Source: HKCCE3408 sp038530555
GTDB lineage: Bacteria > Pseudomonadota > Alphaproteobacteria > Rhodobacterales > Rhodobacteraceae
Length of the DNA: 64,000 bases
Direction: 5' to 3'
Assembly (NCBI GenBank): GCA_038530555.1
Contig: JBCBCN010000008.1
Span: 62,001 to 126,000, forward strand
A program made the position numbers and the translations under genes. Below are positions 25,482 to 34,352 of this stretch, in pieces; positions within the stretch are counted from its first letter, which is position 1, and every line of letters starts with the position of its first letter. The notes below the pieces were generated by a model. It saw nothing but the letters and a program-made list of their open reading frames with translations, was not told the DNA's origin and did not search any database.

Positions 25482-26456
25482 ATGCTGAGTTTTTCGAAGG
25501 CCGATTTGGAGGCGGCGGCGGCCTGCGTCTACGAACAGATGCCGCCGACCGCGCAATATGCCTGGCCCCAGTTGGCGGCGCGGACGGGCGCTGAGGTCTG
25601 GGTCAAGCATGAAAACCACACGCCCACCGGCGCTTTTAAGCTGCGCGGGGCGATCACGTTTATGGACTGGCTGACGCGCAGCCATCCGGAGATCCGCGGG
25701 ATCTGCACTGCGACGCGCGGCAATCACGGTCAGGGACAGGCCCGCTCCGCGCGCCGGGCAGGGCTGAGCGCCAAGATTTATGTCCCCCATGGAAACTCGG
25801 TCGAAAAGAACGTGGCCATGCGGGCCTTCGGCGGGGAAGTCATTGAATTTGGACAGGATTTTGATGAGGCCCGGCTGGAGGCTTACCGCGTGGCCAAGGC
25901 CGAAGGCCTGATGATCGTGCCGCCCTTTCATCCCGAATTGGTGCGCGGCGTGGCGACCTACGGCCTTGAGCTGTTCACCGCGGTGCCCGATCTCGACACG
26001 GTCTATGTGCCCATCGGCTGCGGCTCCGGCATCTGCGGCACGATCCTGGCGCGCGATGCGCTGGGCGCCACGGCTGAGGTCGTCGGCGTCGTTTCGGACG
26101 CTGCACAGACGGCCAAACTGTCGGTCGAAGCCGGTCGCCTGGTCGAAACGAACAGCGCGCGCACCTTCGCCGACGGCATGGCGGTGCGTGTTCCTGTGGC
26201 TGAAGCCTTTGAAATATATGCGCAAAAGGCTGCGCGGATAATCACGGTCAGCGATGCGGAAGTGGCCGAGGCCGTGCGCATCTATTTCCGGGATATCCAC
26301 AACGTGGCCGAAGGGGCAGGCGCCGCGCCCTTGGCCGGTCTGATGCAGGAGCGTGAGCGGATGCGCGGCAAAAAGGTCGGCGTCATTCTTTGCGGTGGAA
26401 ACATCGACACCGATTGGTTCGCGCAGGTCCTGGCCGGCGGCGTCCCGACGGCGTGA
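25482..26456 (+). CDS. Threonine/serine dehydratase-like PLP enzyme
   Basis: A 324-residue fold-type II PLP enzyme. The PLP Lys is in 'TGAFKLRGAITF' (about residue 52). 'ATRGNHGQGQARSAR' follows, and the phosphate-cupping loop is 'IGCGSGICGTI'. It lacks a C-terminal ACT regulatory domain, so it is a catabolic type. Threonine or serine deamination is the likely reaction. The same family includes beta-hydroxyaspartate dehydratase and ectoine-related enzymes, so the substrate is open. The stop abuts the glmS stop, with no bases between them. Confidence 0.85.
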   Translation: MLSFSKADLEAAAACVYEQMPPTAQYAWPQLAARTGAEVWVKHENHTPTGAFKLRGAITFMDWLTRSHPEIRGICTATRGNHGQGQARSARRAGLSAKIYVPHGNSVEKNVAMRAFGGEVIEFGQDFDEARLEAYRVAKAEGLMIVPPFHPELVRGVATYGLELFTAVPDLDTVYVPIGCGSGICGTILARDALGATAEVVGVVSDAAQTAKLSVEAGRLVETNSARTFADGMAVRVPVAEAFEIYAQKAARIITVSDAEVAEAVRIYFRDIHNVAEGAGAAPLAGLMQERERMRGKKVGVILCGGNIDTDWFAQVLAGGVPTA

Positions 26457-28256
26457 TCACTCCACGGTGACGGATTTCGCGAGGTTGCGCGGTTGATCCA
26501 CATCCGTGCCCTTATGCAGCGCGGTGTGATAGGCAATGAGCTGCGCCGGGATCGCGTAGAGGATCGGCGCAAAGATCGGATCGATTGCGGGCAGGATGGT
26601 GGTGTTCCAGACCCCCTCGGACGCCTCCCCGGCGCCTTCCGCATCGGTCAAAAGCCAGATCTTGCCGTCGCGCGCCATCACCTCCTGCATGTTGGAGATG
26701 GTCTTATCGAACAGCGCGTCCTTCGGTGCTATCACCAGGATATACACATCTTTATCCACAAGCGCGATGGGACCGTGTTTCAGCTCACCGGACGCGTAAC
26801 CTTCGGCGTGTATATAGCTGATTTCCTTTAGTTTAAGCGCGCCTTCTAAGGCGAGCGGGAACATCGCACCACGCCCGAGAAACAGGACCGTTTGGGCCTG
26901 GGACAGAGCGCCGGTATCGTCACGGATCGCATCCTCTAGAGCCAGCGCTTGATTGATCAAAGCGGGCAGGCGGCCCAGCGAGGAACGCAACTCCTCAGCC
27001 CGGCCCGCATCTATGGCGCCGCGTTGCTCTGCGGCCAAGATCGCCAGATGCGCCAGCACGCCAAGCTGACAGACAAAGGCCTTGGTCGAGGCTACGCCGA
27101 CCTCTGTGCCGGCATAGATCGGCAGGGCCAGATCGCTTTCGCGCGCGATGGAGCTTTCGGCGACATTTACGATGGAAATGATCTTTCCGGCCTTGTCGCG
27201 TGCATAGCGCAGGGCGGCCAAAGTGTCGGCGGTCTCGCCCGATTGCGAGACGAAGATCGCGGTCGAGCGTTCGGACATCGGCGGCGCACGGTAGCGGAAC
27301 TCGCTGGCGATATCGACGTCGCAGGGCAGTCCGGCGAGCTGTTCGAACCAGTATTTCGCGACCAGACAGGCATAATGCGCCGTGCCGCAGGCCACCAGGA
27401 TCAGTCGGTCGGGCGTGCGAAAGTCCGGCAGCTCCGCCTCCGGAGCGGCCCCGATCTGCGTCAGGCAATCGGCCAGAACGACCGGCTGCTCGAAGATCTC
27501 CTTGGCCATGAAATGGCGGTGACCGGCCTTGTCGATCATCGCGGCTTGCGCGCTCAGCTCGCGCATCTCGCGATTGGCGCGCTGACCGTCGGCGTTGAAA
27601 ATTTCGGCGCCTGCCCGGGTCACGAAGGCATAATCGCCCTCCTCGAGATAGGTCACGCGGTGGGTCATCGGCCCCAAAGCCAAAGCGTCTGAGCCGATGA
27701 ACATCTCGCCATCGCCGTGCCCGATGGCAAGCGGGGAGCCCTTGCGCGCCGCCACGATCAAATCGTCCTCGCCGTCGAACAAAAAGGCCAGCGCGAAAGC
27801 GCCTTCCAGCACCTTGAGCGTGGCCACGGCGGCCTCGCGCGGGCTCAGGCCCTGGCTCAGATGATAGGCGCAAAGGGCTGCGACCGTCTCGGTGTCGGTG
27901 TCGCTTTCAAACACGGCATCGGGGATCAAACCCCGGATTTGTCGATAGTTTTCGATGATGCCATTATGAACAACTGCGACCGGCCCCGTTTTGTGCGGAT
28001 GCGCGTTGCGTGTCGACGGCGCGCCATGGGTGGCCCATCGCGTGTGCCCAATCCCGGATTTTCCGGCGAGCGGCTCATGGACCAGCAGATCGGCCAGATT
28101 GACCAGTTTGCCCACCGCGCGACGGCGGTCGAGCGTGCCGTCCTGCACCGTCGCGATCCCGGCGGAATCGTAGCCGCGATATTCCAGACGCCGCAGCGCT
28201 TCGACCATCTGCGGGGCCACCTCATTCTGGCCCAGAATGCCAATGATGCCGCACAT
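26457..28256 (-). CDS. glmS: Glutamine-fructose-6-phosphate aminotransferase
   Basis: Makes glucosamine-6-phosphate for peptidoglycan and LPS. The protein starts 'MCGIIGILGQN', with the Cys nucleophile at position 2 after Met removal, in a class II glutaminase domain (about residues 1-230). Two SIS domains follow ('GTAHYACLVAKYWFEQ', 'SQSGETADTLAALRYA', 'EISYIHAEGYASGELKHGP'), and the C terminus 'LAKSVTVE' is canonical. 599 residues. It lies three bases downstream of glmU on the same strand, so the amino sugar pathway is transcribed together. I see no ribozyme leader. Confidence 0.97.
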   Translation of the reverse strand: MCGIIGILGQNEVAPQMVEALRRLEYRGYDSAGIATVQDGTLDRRRAVGKLVNLADLLVHEPLAGKSGIGHTRWATHGAPSTRNAHPHKTGPVAVVHNGIIENYRQIRGLIPDAVFESDTDTETVAALCAYHLSQGLSPREAAVATLKVLEGAFALAFLFDGEDDLIVAARKGSPLAIGHGDGEMFIGSDALALGPMTHRVTYLEEGDYAFVTRAGAEIFNADGQRANREMRELSAQAAMIDKAGHRHFMAKEIFEQPVVLADCLTQIGAAPEAELPDFRTPDRLILVACGTAHYACLVAKYWFEQLAGLPCDVDIASEFRYRAPPMSERSTAIFVSQSGETADTLAALRYARDKAGKIISIVNVAESSIARESDLALPIYAGTEVGVASTKAFVCQLGVLAHLAILAAEQRGAIDAGRAEELRSSLGRLPALINQALALEDAIRDDTGALSQAQTVLFLGRGAMFPLALEGALKLKEISYIHAEGYASGELKHGPIALVDKDVYILVIAPKDALFDKTISNMQEVMARDGKIWLLTDAEGAGEASEGVWNTTILPAIDPIFAPILYAIPAQLIAYHTALHKGTDVDQPRNLAKSVTVE

Positions 28257-28259
28257 AGC

Positions 28260-29615
28260 CTATTGATTTCCCTTCGCTTTGCGCGCCCTCAGATGCGCCA
28301 TCAGGCGACGCCCCAGGCCCGATTTATTGACTTGATGCGAACGACCCAATGCCAGATCGCCTTCCGGCACATCTTTTGTGATCACAGAGCCTGACCCCGT
28401 GACCGCCCCGTCGCCGACGCTTACAGGCGCGACCAGCATCGTGTTGGAACCGATAAACGCCTCCGCGCCAATCTCCGTGCGGTGCTTGAACACGCCGTCG
28501 TAATTGCAGGTGATCGTGCCCGCACCTAGATTGCTGCGCGGCCCGATACTTGCGTCGCCAACATAGCTCAGATGGTTGACCTTCGCGCCCTGAGCTATCT
28601 CGGCATTTTTGACCTCGACGAAGTTGCCGATGCGCACATCCTCGGCCAGCTCGGCACCTGGGCGCAGCCGCGCATAGGGCCCAACGCTCGCGCCCGCGGA
28701 GACATGGGCCCCTTCGAGATGCGAGAATGCCCGGATCACGGCGCCGCTTTCGACTGTCACACCGGGGCCAATGACCACATAGGGCTCGACCCTGGCGCCG
28801 CGCCCAATCGCGGCATCGAAGGCGCAGAAGAGGGTGTCAGACGCCTCGAGAAGGACGCCTGCATCGATGAGATTGGCGCGTTGGCGCGCTTGAAACGCGG
28901 CCTCGGCCGTTGCAAGCTCTTGCAGCGTGTTGATGCCCAAAAACTCCCGCTCGGATCCACGGACTGCACCGACCGTCAGGCCGCGTTTGCGGGCGAGCGC
29001 CGCAATATCTGTCAGGTAGTATTCTCCCGCTGCGTTCTTGTTATCCACAGCGCCAACGAGCTCAAAGAGTGTCGAAGCGGGGGCGGATAAAACACCACTA
29101 TTGCAGAGTGTTACAGAAAGTTCCTCAGACGTTGCGTCTGCGGCTTCCACAATCTTATCCACTGAATCAGCGGACGCGATAACCCGGCCATAGCGCCCGG
29201 GATCAGCGGCTTCGAACGCCAGGAGCGTCAACTCATGATCCGGCGTCAGGGCCGCTCGATAGGTGTCCTCGAAAACCAGCGGCGTATCGCCATAAATGAC
29301 AATAACCTGGCCCGCGAAGTCCTGCAAAGCGGCCTCGGCCGCTTGCACGGCATTGGCGGTGCCGATCTGTTCGGCCTGGTGGGCGAGGACCGTCTCCGGG
29401 TGAAAGGCCTGGGCCGCCGCACCCACAGCATCCGCGCCAAAGCCCGTCACCACAACCAGACGGGCGGGATCGAGCGCGAGAGCCGTCTTCATCACATGAT
29501 GCAGCATCGGCGCGCCCCCGAGCTGGTGGAGCACCTTGGGCAAATCGCTGTCCATCCGGCTGCCGCGCCCGCCGGCGAGAACAACCACCGCTATCTCAGA
29601 ACCGCCTGAGGTCAT
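28260..29615 (-). CDS. glmU: Bifunctional GlmU, GlcNAc-1-P uridyltransferase/acetyltransferase
   Basis: Acetylates glucosamine-1-phosphate and couples it to UTP, giving UDP-GlcNAc. The N-terminal uridyltransferase has 'VVLAGGRGSRMDSDLPKVLHQLGG'. The C-terminal left-handed beta helix has hexapeptide repeats ('IGPGVTVESGAVIRAFSHLEGA', 'VEVKNAEIAQGAKVNHLSYVGDASIG') and the active-site 'GTITCNYDGVFKHRTEIG'. I set the start at ATG 29615, giving 451 residues; a much longer frame reaching 29903 would overlap the divergent phosphatase gene and has no family support. Confidence 0.96.
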   Translation of the reverse strand: MTSGGSEIAVVVLAGGRGSRMDSDLPKVLHQLGGAPMLHHVMKTALALDPARLVVVTGFGADAVGAAAQAFHPETVLAHQAEQIGTANAVQAAEAALQDFAGQVIVIYGDTPLVFEDTYRAALTPDHELTLLAFEAADPGRYGRVIASADSVDKIVEAADATSEELSVTLCNSGVLSAPASTLFELVGAVDNKNAAGEYYLTDIAALARKRGLTVGAVRGSEREFLGINTLQELATAEAAFQARQRANLIDAGVLLEASDTLFCAFDAAIGRGARVEPYVVIGPGVTVESGAVIRAFSHLEGAHVSAGASVGPYARLRPGAELAEDVRIGNFVEVKNAEIAQGAKVNHLSYVGDASIGPRSNLGAGTITCNYDGVFKHRTEIGAEAFIGSNTMLVAPVSVGDGAVTGSGSVITKDVPEGDLALGRSHQVNKSGLGRRLMAHLRARKAKGNQ

Positions 29616-29751
29616 GGGAGTTACACTGCTCGTTGCCTTTTCTCTTGCGTCCGTCTTTGACCCATGCAACCCCCGCAAACAAGGCAGACGGCGGTAAATT
29701 TGCCTTTCTTCGGGTTTCAATCTTTGGCGAAAAGCCGCCGAAAGGGGCGTG

Positions 29752-30426
29752 ATGCGCTGTGTTATTTTCGATCTCGACGGCACTCTCGCGGACACGTCCA
29801 GGGACTTGCTAGAGGCGGCGAACGCAACCTTCGATGAGCTTGGTTTTCCGGTGACGCTCGGGCCGGGTGACGCAGGGGTCGCCCTGCGCGGTGGGCGGGC
29901 CATGCTGACACTTGGGATGGCGCGGCTGGGCGCCGAGGAGGCCGTGGCACAAGACGTGATCGACCGCGGCTACCGGCTTTTGCTCGAGCATTATTCCGAA
30001 GCCATTTCCGTGCAAACGCGGTTCTATCCCGGCGCCATCGAGGCGGTGGAGCGGTGCCGGTCGCGCGGTGAGCGCGTCGCGATTTGTACCAATAAACCCG
30101 AGAGGTTAGCGGAAAAACTGATGGCGGATCTGGGCGCACGCGACCTGTTTGATGCGCTTTTGGGATCGGATAGCTTGCCGGTGCGCAAACCCGACCCGGT
30201 GCATCTGTTCGAAACGATAGACCGCGCCGGTGGCCAGCGGGACCGCGCGTGCCTGGTGGGCGACAGCGACACTGATCGTGATACGGCCCGGGCGGCTGGT
30301 GTGCCGTCGATCCTGGTTACCTTCGGGCCGAGCGGTGCGGATATGGCGGCGCTGGAACCCGAGGCTTTGCTGACCGACTATGCCGATCTAGATGCGGTGC
30401 TCGACCGAGTTTTGCCGATTGGCTGA
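29752..30426 (+). CDS. HAD-family phosphoglycolate phosphatase-like hydrolase
   Basis: A 224-residue haloacid-dehalogenase phosphatase. Motif I is 'FDLDGTLADTSRDLL', motif II 'ICTNKPERLAEKLM', motif III Lys in 'PVRKPDPVHL', and motif IV 'LVGDSDTDRDTARAAG'. This pattern fits Gph enzymes that remove phosphate from 2-phosphoglycolate, though relatives act on other small phosphates. ATG 29752 follows AAGGGGCG. It is divergent from glmU, with 136 bases between starts. Confidence 0.88.
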   Translation: MRCVIFDLDGTLADTSRDLLEAANATFDELGFPVTLGPGDAGVALRGGRAMLTLGMARLGAEEAVAQDVIDRGYRLLLEHYSEAISVQTRFYPGAIEAVERCRSRGERVAICTNKPERLAEKLMADLGARDLFDALLGSDSLPVRKPDPVHLFETIDRAGGQRDRACLVGDSDTDRDTARAAGVPSILVTFGPSGADMAALEPEALLTDYADLDAVLDRVLPIG

Positions 30427-30467
30427 CATGCATTGACGATCGCGGGCGCGTGCCGCACTTCTTTGTC

Positions 30468-31658
30468 ATGACCAAAATATTCACCGGATCTTTCACCCAG
30501 CAAGAGCCGATCCCAGAGGACGCGATCGAGGCTGCGGTCGAGGTCCTGCGCTCGGGCCGACTTCACCGCTATAATCTGATCGACGATGAATCGGGCCAAG
30601 TCTCTGATCTCGAAGTGGAATTCGCCACCTTCACCGGGGCGAAATACGCTCTGGCCGTAGCCTCGGGCGGCTATGCCATGGGCTGTGCCCTGCGTGCCTT
30701 GGGCGTCGGCCCTGGTGATCTGGTCCTCTCAAACGCCTTCACCCTGGCCCCCGTGCCTGGCGCGATCGACAGTGTTGGCGCCAGGCCGGTCCTGATTGAC
30801 ACCACAGAGGCCCTGACCATCGACCTGGACCACCTCCAGGCCCGAGCGAAAGACACCGGCGCAAAAGTCCTGCTGCTTAGTCATATGCGCGGTCATATCT
30901 GCGATATGGACCGGCTCATGGAAATTTGTGATCACATGGGCATCCAGGTGATCGAGGATTGCGCGCATACGATGGGCGGCGCCTGGCGCGATGTGCCCTC
31001 AGGGCGCCACGGGGTGATCGGGTGCTACTCGACACAGACCTACAAACACATCAATTCGGGTGAGGGCGGGCTTATCGTTTGCGACGATCCCGAGATCATG
31101 GCGCGGATGGTCGTATTGTCGGGATCCTACATGCTTTTCGGCAAACATGGCGCGGTTCCAAGCGCTGATGTGTTTGAAAAAGTCAAGCTTGAGACGCCCA
31201 ATGTCTCAGGCCGCATGGACCATTTGCGCGCGGCCATCCTGCGGCCGCAGCTGCGCGACCTGCCTGCTCAGATCGCCCGGTGGAACGCGCTCTACCGCAG
31301 GCTCGAAGATGGTCTGCGTAACGTGCGCGGCCTGAAATTGATCGAGCGGGCCGCGGAAGAAAGCATCGTCGGAAGCTCGTTCCAGTTCCTTCTGCCCGGC
31401 TTCACGGCTGAGCAAATCACACATGTGATCACAAATTGCGCGGCACGGGGGGTGGAGCTGAAATGGTTCGGCGCAGCCGAGCCGGTCGCTTTCACCTCAA
31501 ACTACACCTCCTGGCACTATGCCGATCCGCCGAAGCTGCCGCAGACCGACCACATCCTGGCCGGATTGATCGATATGCGCGTGCCGCTGACTTTTGGTGA
31601 GGCGGATTGCGCGCTGATCGCTGAGATCATCACTGAAGAAGTGATGGCCGCGGGTTAG
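30468..31658 (+). CDS. DegT/DnrJ/EryC1/StrS-type PLP aminotransferase
   Basis: A 396-residue sugar aminotransferase-family protein. The PLP-binding Lys is in 'QTYKHINSGEGGLIVCDD' (about residue 198), and the cofactor-contacting Asp lies in 'IQVIEDCAHTMGGAW'. 'ASGGYAMGCALRALGVGPGDLVLSNAFT' is the usual N-terminal region. Such enzymes aminate keto-sugars for LPS, glycans or antibiotics; without neighbouring sugar genes the product is unknown. I chose ATG 30468, six codons inside the longest frame. Confidence 0.85.
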   Translation: MTKIFTGSFTQQEPIPEDAIEAAVEVLRSGRLHRYNLIDDESGQVSDLEVEFATFTGAKYALAVASGGYAMGCALRALGVGPGDLVLSNAFTLAPVPGAIDSVGARPVLIDTTEALTIDLDHLQARAKDTGAKVLLLSHMRGHICDMDRLMEICDHMGIQVIEDCAHTMGGAWRDVPSGRHGVIGCYSTQTYKHINSGEGGLIVCDDPEIMARMVVLSGSYMLFGKHGAVPSADVFEKVKLETPNVSGRMDHLRAAILRPQLRDLPAQIARWNALYRRLEDGLRNVRGLKLIERAAEESIVGSSFQFLLPGFTAEQITHVITNCAARGVELKWFGAAEPVAFTSNYTSWHYADPPKLPQTDHILAGLIDMRVPLTFGEADCALIAEIITEEVMAAG

Positions 31659-31693
31659 CCGGGCTTTGACATTTGCTCCTCCGCCTCGTAGTT

Positions 31694-31711
31694 ATTGAAC
31701 AAGTGTTCAAT
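31694..31711. promoter_or_regulatory. Perfect palindrome upstream of the leucine-catabolism operon (candidate operator)
   Basis: ATTGAACAAGTGTTCAAT: 7-bp perfect arms around AAGT, 51 bases before the ATG of the isovaleryl-CoA dehydrogenase gene and in the only AT-rich patch of the region. Its size and symmetry suit a dimeric TetR-type repressor of acyl-CoA metabolism. No such regulator gene lies in the window, so the binder is unknown. Confidence 0.55.
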
Positions 31712-31762
31712 TAATTCGCGCGGGCTTTGGCAGCGCGGATTCGGAGAGAACCGGAGGCGGGT

Positions 31763-32926
31763 ATGTTCATGGCATCGATGCGATTTGACCTCGGCGAGGA
31801 GGTCGAAGCGATCCGCGATCTGGTCCATCGCTGGGCGCAGGAACGTGTGCGCCCGCAAGCAGGCGAGATCGACCAAAAAAATGCTTTTCCGCCTGAGCTT
31901 TGGCGCGAAATGGGTGAGCTTGGCCTTCTCGGGATTACCGTCGACGAAGAGTTCGGCGGCGCGGGCCTCGGATATCTGGCCCATACCGTCGCCGTCGAAG
32001 AGATCGGGCGCGCCTCTGCCAGCGTGTCGCTCAGCTATGGCGCGCATTCGAACCTTTGCGTCAACCAGATCCAGCTCAATGGCACGGCGGAGCAAAAGGC
32101 GACCTACCTCCCCAAACTGGTGTCGGGCGAGCATGTGGGCGCCTTGGCCATGTCCGAGGCGGGGGCAGGCTCAGACGTCGTGGGCATGCAGCTGAGGGCC
32201 GAAAAGCGCAATGATCACTTTAGGTTAAACGGCTCAAAATACTGGATCACCAACGGCCCGGACGCCGATACGCTGGTGGTGTATGCCAAGACTGACCCGG
32301 CGGCGAACGCCAAAGGGATCACGGCCTTTCTGATCGAGAAAACGATGGCGGGCTTCTCGACCTCACCGCATTTTGACAAGCTTGGGATGCGCGGCTCGAA
32401 CACGGCGGAGCTGATCTTTGAAGACGTGGAAGTGCCGTTCGAGAATGTCCTGGGCGAGGAAGGCGGGGGTGTGGCCGTCTTGATGTCGGGCCTGGATTAT
32501 GAACGTGTCGTTCTTTCCGGTGTAAACATCGGCATTATGGCCGGCTGTCTGGACGAGATCATGCCTTACATGGTCGAACGCAAGCAATTCGGCCAATCCA
32601 TCGGGGATTTTCAGCTCATGCAGGGCAAGATCGCCGACATGTATACCGCGCTGAATTCCGCGCGCGCCTATGCCTATGAGGTTGCCAAGGCCTGCGACCG
32701 GGGCGAGGTCACGCGCGCCGACGCGGCGGCTTGCGTGCTCTATGCCTCCGAGCAGGGCATGAAAGTGGCCCATCAGGCGGTGCAGGCGATGGGCGGCGCG
32801 GGTTTCATGAATGACAGCCCTGTCAGCCGCATGTTCCGCGACGCCAAGCTCATGGAGATCGGCGCGGGCACGTCTGAGATCCGCCGCATGCTGGTCGGGC
32901 GCGAATTGATGGCGGCGATGCGGTGA
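31763..32926 (+). CDS. ivd: Isovaleryl-CoA dehydrogenase (LiuA)
   Basis: FAD-dependent acyl-CoA dehydrogenase converting isovaleryl-CoA to 3-methylcrotonyl-CoA in leucine breakdown. Signatures are 'SYGAHSNLCVNQIQLNGT', 'AMSEAGAGSDVVGMQL' and the C-terminal 'RMFRDAKLMEIGAGTSEIRRMLVGREL'. The catalytic Glu is in 'GLDYERVVLSG', the IVD-specific position. 387 residues from ATG 31763, preceded by GGAGG. It is the first gene of an operon running to 41.4 kb with the other enzymes of the pathway. Confidence 0.94.
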   Translation: MFMASMRFDLGEEVEAIRDLVHRWAQERVRPQAGEIDQKNAFPPELWREMGELGLLGITVDEEFGGAGLGYLAHTVAVEEIGRASASVSLSYGAHSNLCVNQIQLNGTAEQKATYLPKLVSGEHVGALAMSEAGAGSDVVGMQLRAEKRNDHFRLNGSKYWITNGPDADTLVVYAKTDPAANAKGITAFLIEKTMAGFSTSPHFDKLGMRGSNTAELIFEDVEVPFENVLGEEGGGVAVLMSGLDYERVVLSGVNIGIMAGCLDEIMPYMVERKQFGQSIGDFQLMQGKIADMYTALNSARAYAYEVAKACDRGEVTRADAAACVLYASEQGMKVAHQAVQAMGGAGFMNDSPVSRMFRDAKLMEIGAGTSEIRRMLVGRELMAAMR

Positions 32927-33216
32927 GAGCGCTAATCGCTTCTCGCGTCGGGCTGTTTGTGCTCGCGGCCTTGGTGATATCGGCAACGATTGGCTTTCTG
33001 CTGGGTCGCGGCAGCGTGCCGCCCAGCGAGAGCGAGATTATTGACCGGCTGGCGGCGGGTTACGCCGCCGAAACAGGCGGTGCCCTCACCGATTGCGCCG
33101 CGCGACCCGGCCCGGGAGAGGCCTGGCTGACTGTGTTCTGCGACGGAGATGCGGGGCGTTTCGCCTATTCTGTCGACCGTTATGGCCGCGCCCTGGAAGT
33201 GGAGGAGGGGGTTTGA
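32923..33216 (+). CDS. Small membrane-anchored protein, unknown function
   Basis: A 97-residue protein with one N-terminal membrane helix (residues about 9-28) and a periplasmic domain that includes two Cys ('ALTDCAARPG', 'TVFCDGDAGRF'). GTG 32923 overlaps the ivd stop as GTGA, so it is translated from the same message. I do not recognise a family. It is the first of three small exported genes inserted between liuA and liuB. Confidence 0.7.
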   Translation: MRALIASRVGLFVLAALVISATIGFLLGRGSVPPSESEIIDRLAAGYAAETGGALTDCAARPGPGEAWLTVFCDGDAGRFAYSVDRYGRALEVEEGV

Positions 33217-33218
33217 CG

Positions 33219-33749
33219 GTGCGCCTCTCGCGGAGACCTATGGCGATTGCTTTCGGTGCCGCTGTGGCCCTCTTGCTGCAGGCCGGAATAGCCTTGGCAC
33301 AACCCGCCCCGGCGCAACCCTATGCCGCCGGGTTTTTCGCCTGCCTGGACGCTGAGCCACAGGCGGAAACCTGTATCGGTCGCGCCTCGCAGCCCTGTTT
33401 CCGGGGGGAGCCCGATGGCGAGACGACGCTCGGCATGTCGATGTGCCTAGCGATGGAGGGGCAGCTTTGGGAGCAGGAGCTGAGCCGCACCTATTTCGAG
33501 GCTATCTTGGCCCTTCGCGCGAGGGATCAGAGCAACCGCGCGTTTTTCGATGAGCGGTTTTCCGGCGCCGCAGAGGCCCTCGCGGCAAGCCAAGCCACCT
33601 GGCGCGCCTGGGCCGAGGCGGAGTGCCGCCTGGTCTATGCCGAGGCCGGGTCAGGCTCGATCCGCAATCTGGATGCAGGCGCCTGTGATCAGCGCTTGGC
33701 GGCGGCGCGGCTGATGCGCTTGCGCGATATCTTGGGAGGGGAGCGATGA
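33219..33749 (+). CDS. Exported LprI-like (DUF1311) protein
   Basis: A 176-residue protein with a signal peptide ('AIAFGAAVALLLQAGIALAQ') and a domain of the DUF1311/lysozyme-inhibitor LprI type: 'CLAMEGQLWEQELSRTYF', 'QATWRAWAEAECRLVYAEAG' and a C-terminal Cys in 'DAGACDQRLAAARLMRL'. The family includes lysozyme inhibitors of the periplasm, but many members have no known function. The start is uncertain: GTG 33219 (behind GGAGGGG) is used here, with TTG 33213 and ATG 33240 as alternatives. It overlaps the next gene by four bases. Confidence 0.75.
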   Translation: MRLSRRPMAIAFGAAVALLLQAGIALAQPAPAQPYAAGFFACLDAEPQAETCIGRASQPCFRGEPDGETTLGMSMCLAMEGQLWEQELSRTYFEAILALRARDQSNRAFFDERFSGAAEALAASQATWRAWAEAECRLVYAEAGSGSIRNLDAGACDQRLAAARLMRLRDILGGER

Positions 33750-34345
33750 AGCGGAAACACTATTTCGGCGCGATCCTTCTCGCGCTCGCCCTGGCGCCCG
33801 GCACACCGGCCACCGCGCAGGAGCCGGGCGAGGTCGCCTGGCCCGATTACCCGACCTGTCTGGCCAATGCGATGGCCCGGTTTGAGACCGATCTGGCGCG
33901 GGCTGAGGGTGCGGGGGAGGGGCCGGATTACGACCTCCTGACCCGCTATGATGTGCAACATTGTGGTATTCTTGCGATCGTGGCCTGCGATCTTTCAAAC
34001 GACCGCGTCGCCTGCCAGGATGCCCTGAGCGCCGAGCAACACGCCCTGCGCCAGGAGGTCATCGCCGCGCTGCCCGAAAGCTTGACCCAGGCCGATCCCT
34101 TCGCCAGCGCGCTCTACCCGCAGCTTTTCCAGCTCTCGTCGGACCAAAGCGCAGGGCCCGATTGCGCGGGCACGGAAGAAACGATGCGCGCCTGGTGCGC
34201 GACCTCCCTGGCCAGCAACGATCTGGCCGTGGCTGTCTTGGCCCACAAGCTCGCACGCCTGTCTGGGGCCTCCGCCCCGGCGGTGGAGCTTGGCTGGGTC
34301 GGTCCGGGCGCCCCCAGCCCGCCAACCCAGCGACCCGCGCGGTGA
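33746..34345 (+). CDS. Exported protein of unknown function (199 aa)
   Basis: A signal peptide ('FGAILLALALAPGTPATAQ', residues 7-25) precedes a mature domain with five Cys ('YPTCLANAM', 'VQHCGILAIVACDLS', 'RVACQDAL', 'DCAGTEETMRAWCATSL'). No membrane segment or catalytic motif. ATG 33746 overlaps the LprI-like stop. Third of three exported genes between liuA and liuB. The last 50 residues are Ala/Pro-rich. Family not recognised. Confidence 0.7.
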   Translation: MKRKHYFGAILLALALAPGTPATAQEPGEVAWPDYPTCLANAMARFETDLARAEGAGEGPDYDLLTRYDVQHCGILAIVACDLSNDRVACQDALSAEQHALRQEVIAALPESLTQADPFASALYPQLFQLSSDQSAGPDCAGTEETMRAWCATSLASNDLAVAVLAHKLARLSGASAPAVELGWVGPGAPSPPTQRPAR

Positions 34346-34352
34346 GGGCGCC

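Noticed and set aside
26740..26760. Additional TTATCCACA-like sequences inside glmS and glmU (for example near 26751 and 29042)
   Set aside because: They are isolated, lie in coding sequence and are expected by chance or codon use; no cluster or AT-rich unwinding region suggests an origin.
28257..28400. A glmS ribozyme or riboswitch near glmS
   Set aside because: glmS follows glmU by only 3 bases, so there is no leader that could hold a ribozyme, which is in any case a feature of Gram-positive bacteria.
29616..29903. A 96-codon N-terminal extension of glmU
   Set aside because: It would overlap the divergent phosphatase gene by over 150 bases, has no homology to GlmU, and the family begins at 'VVLAGGRGS' shortly after ATG 29615.
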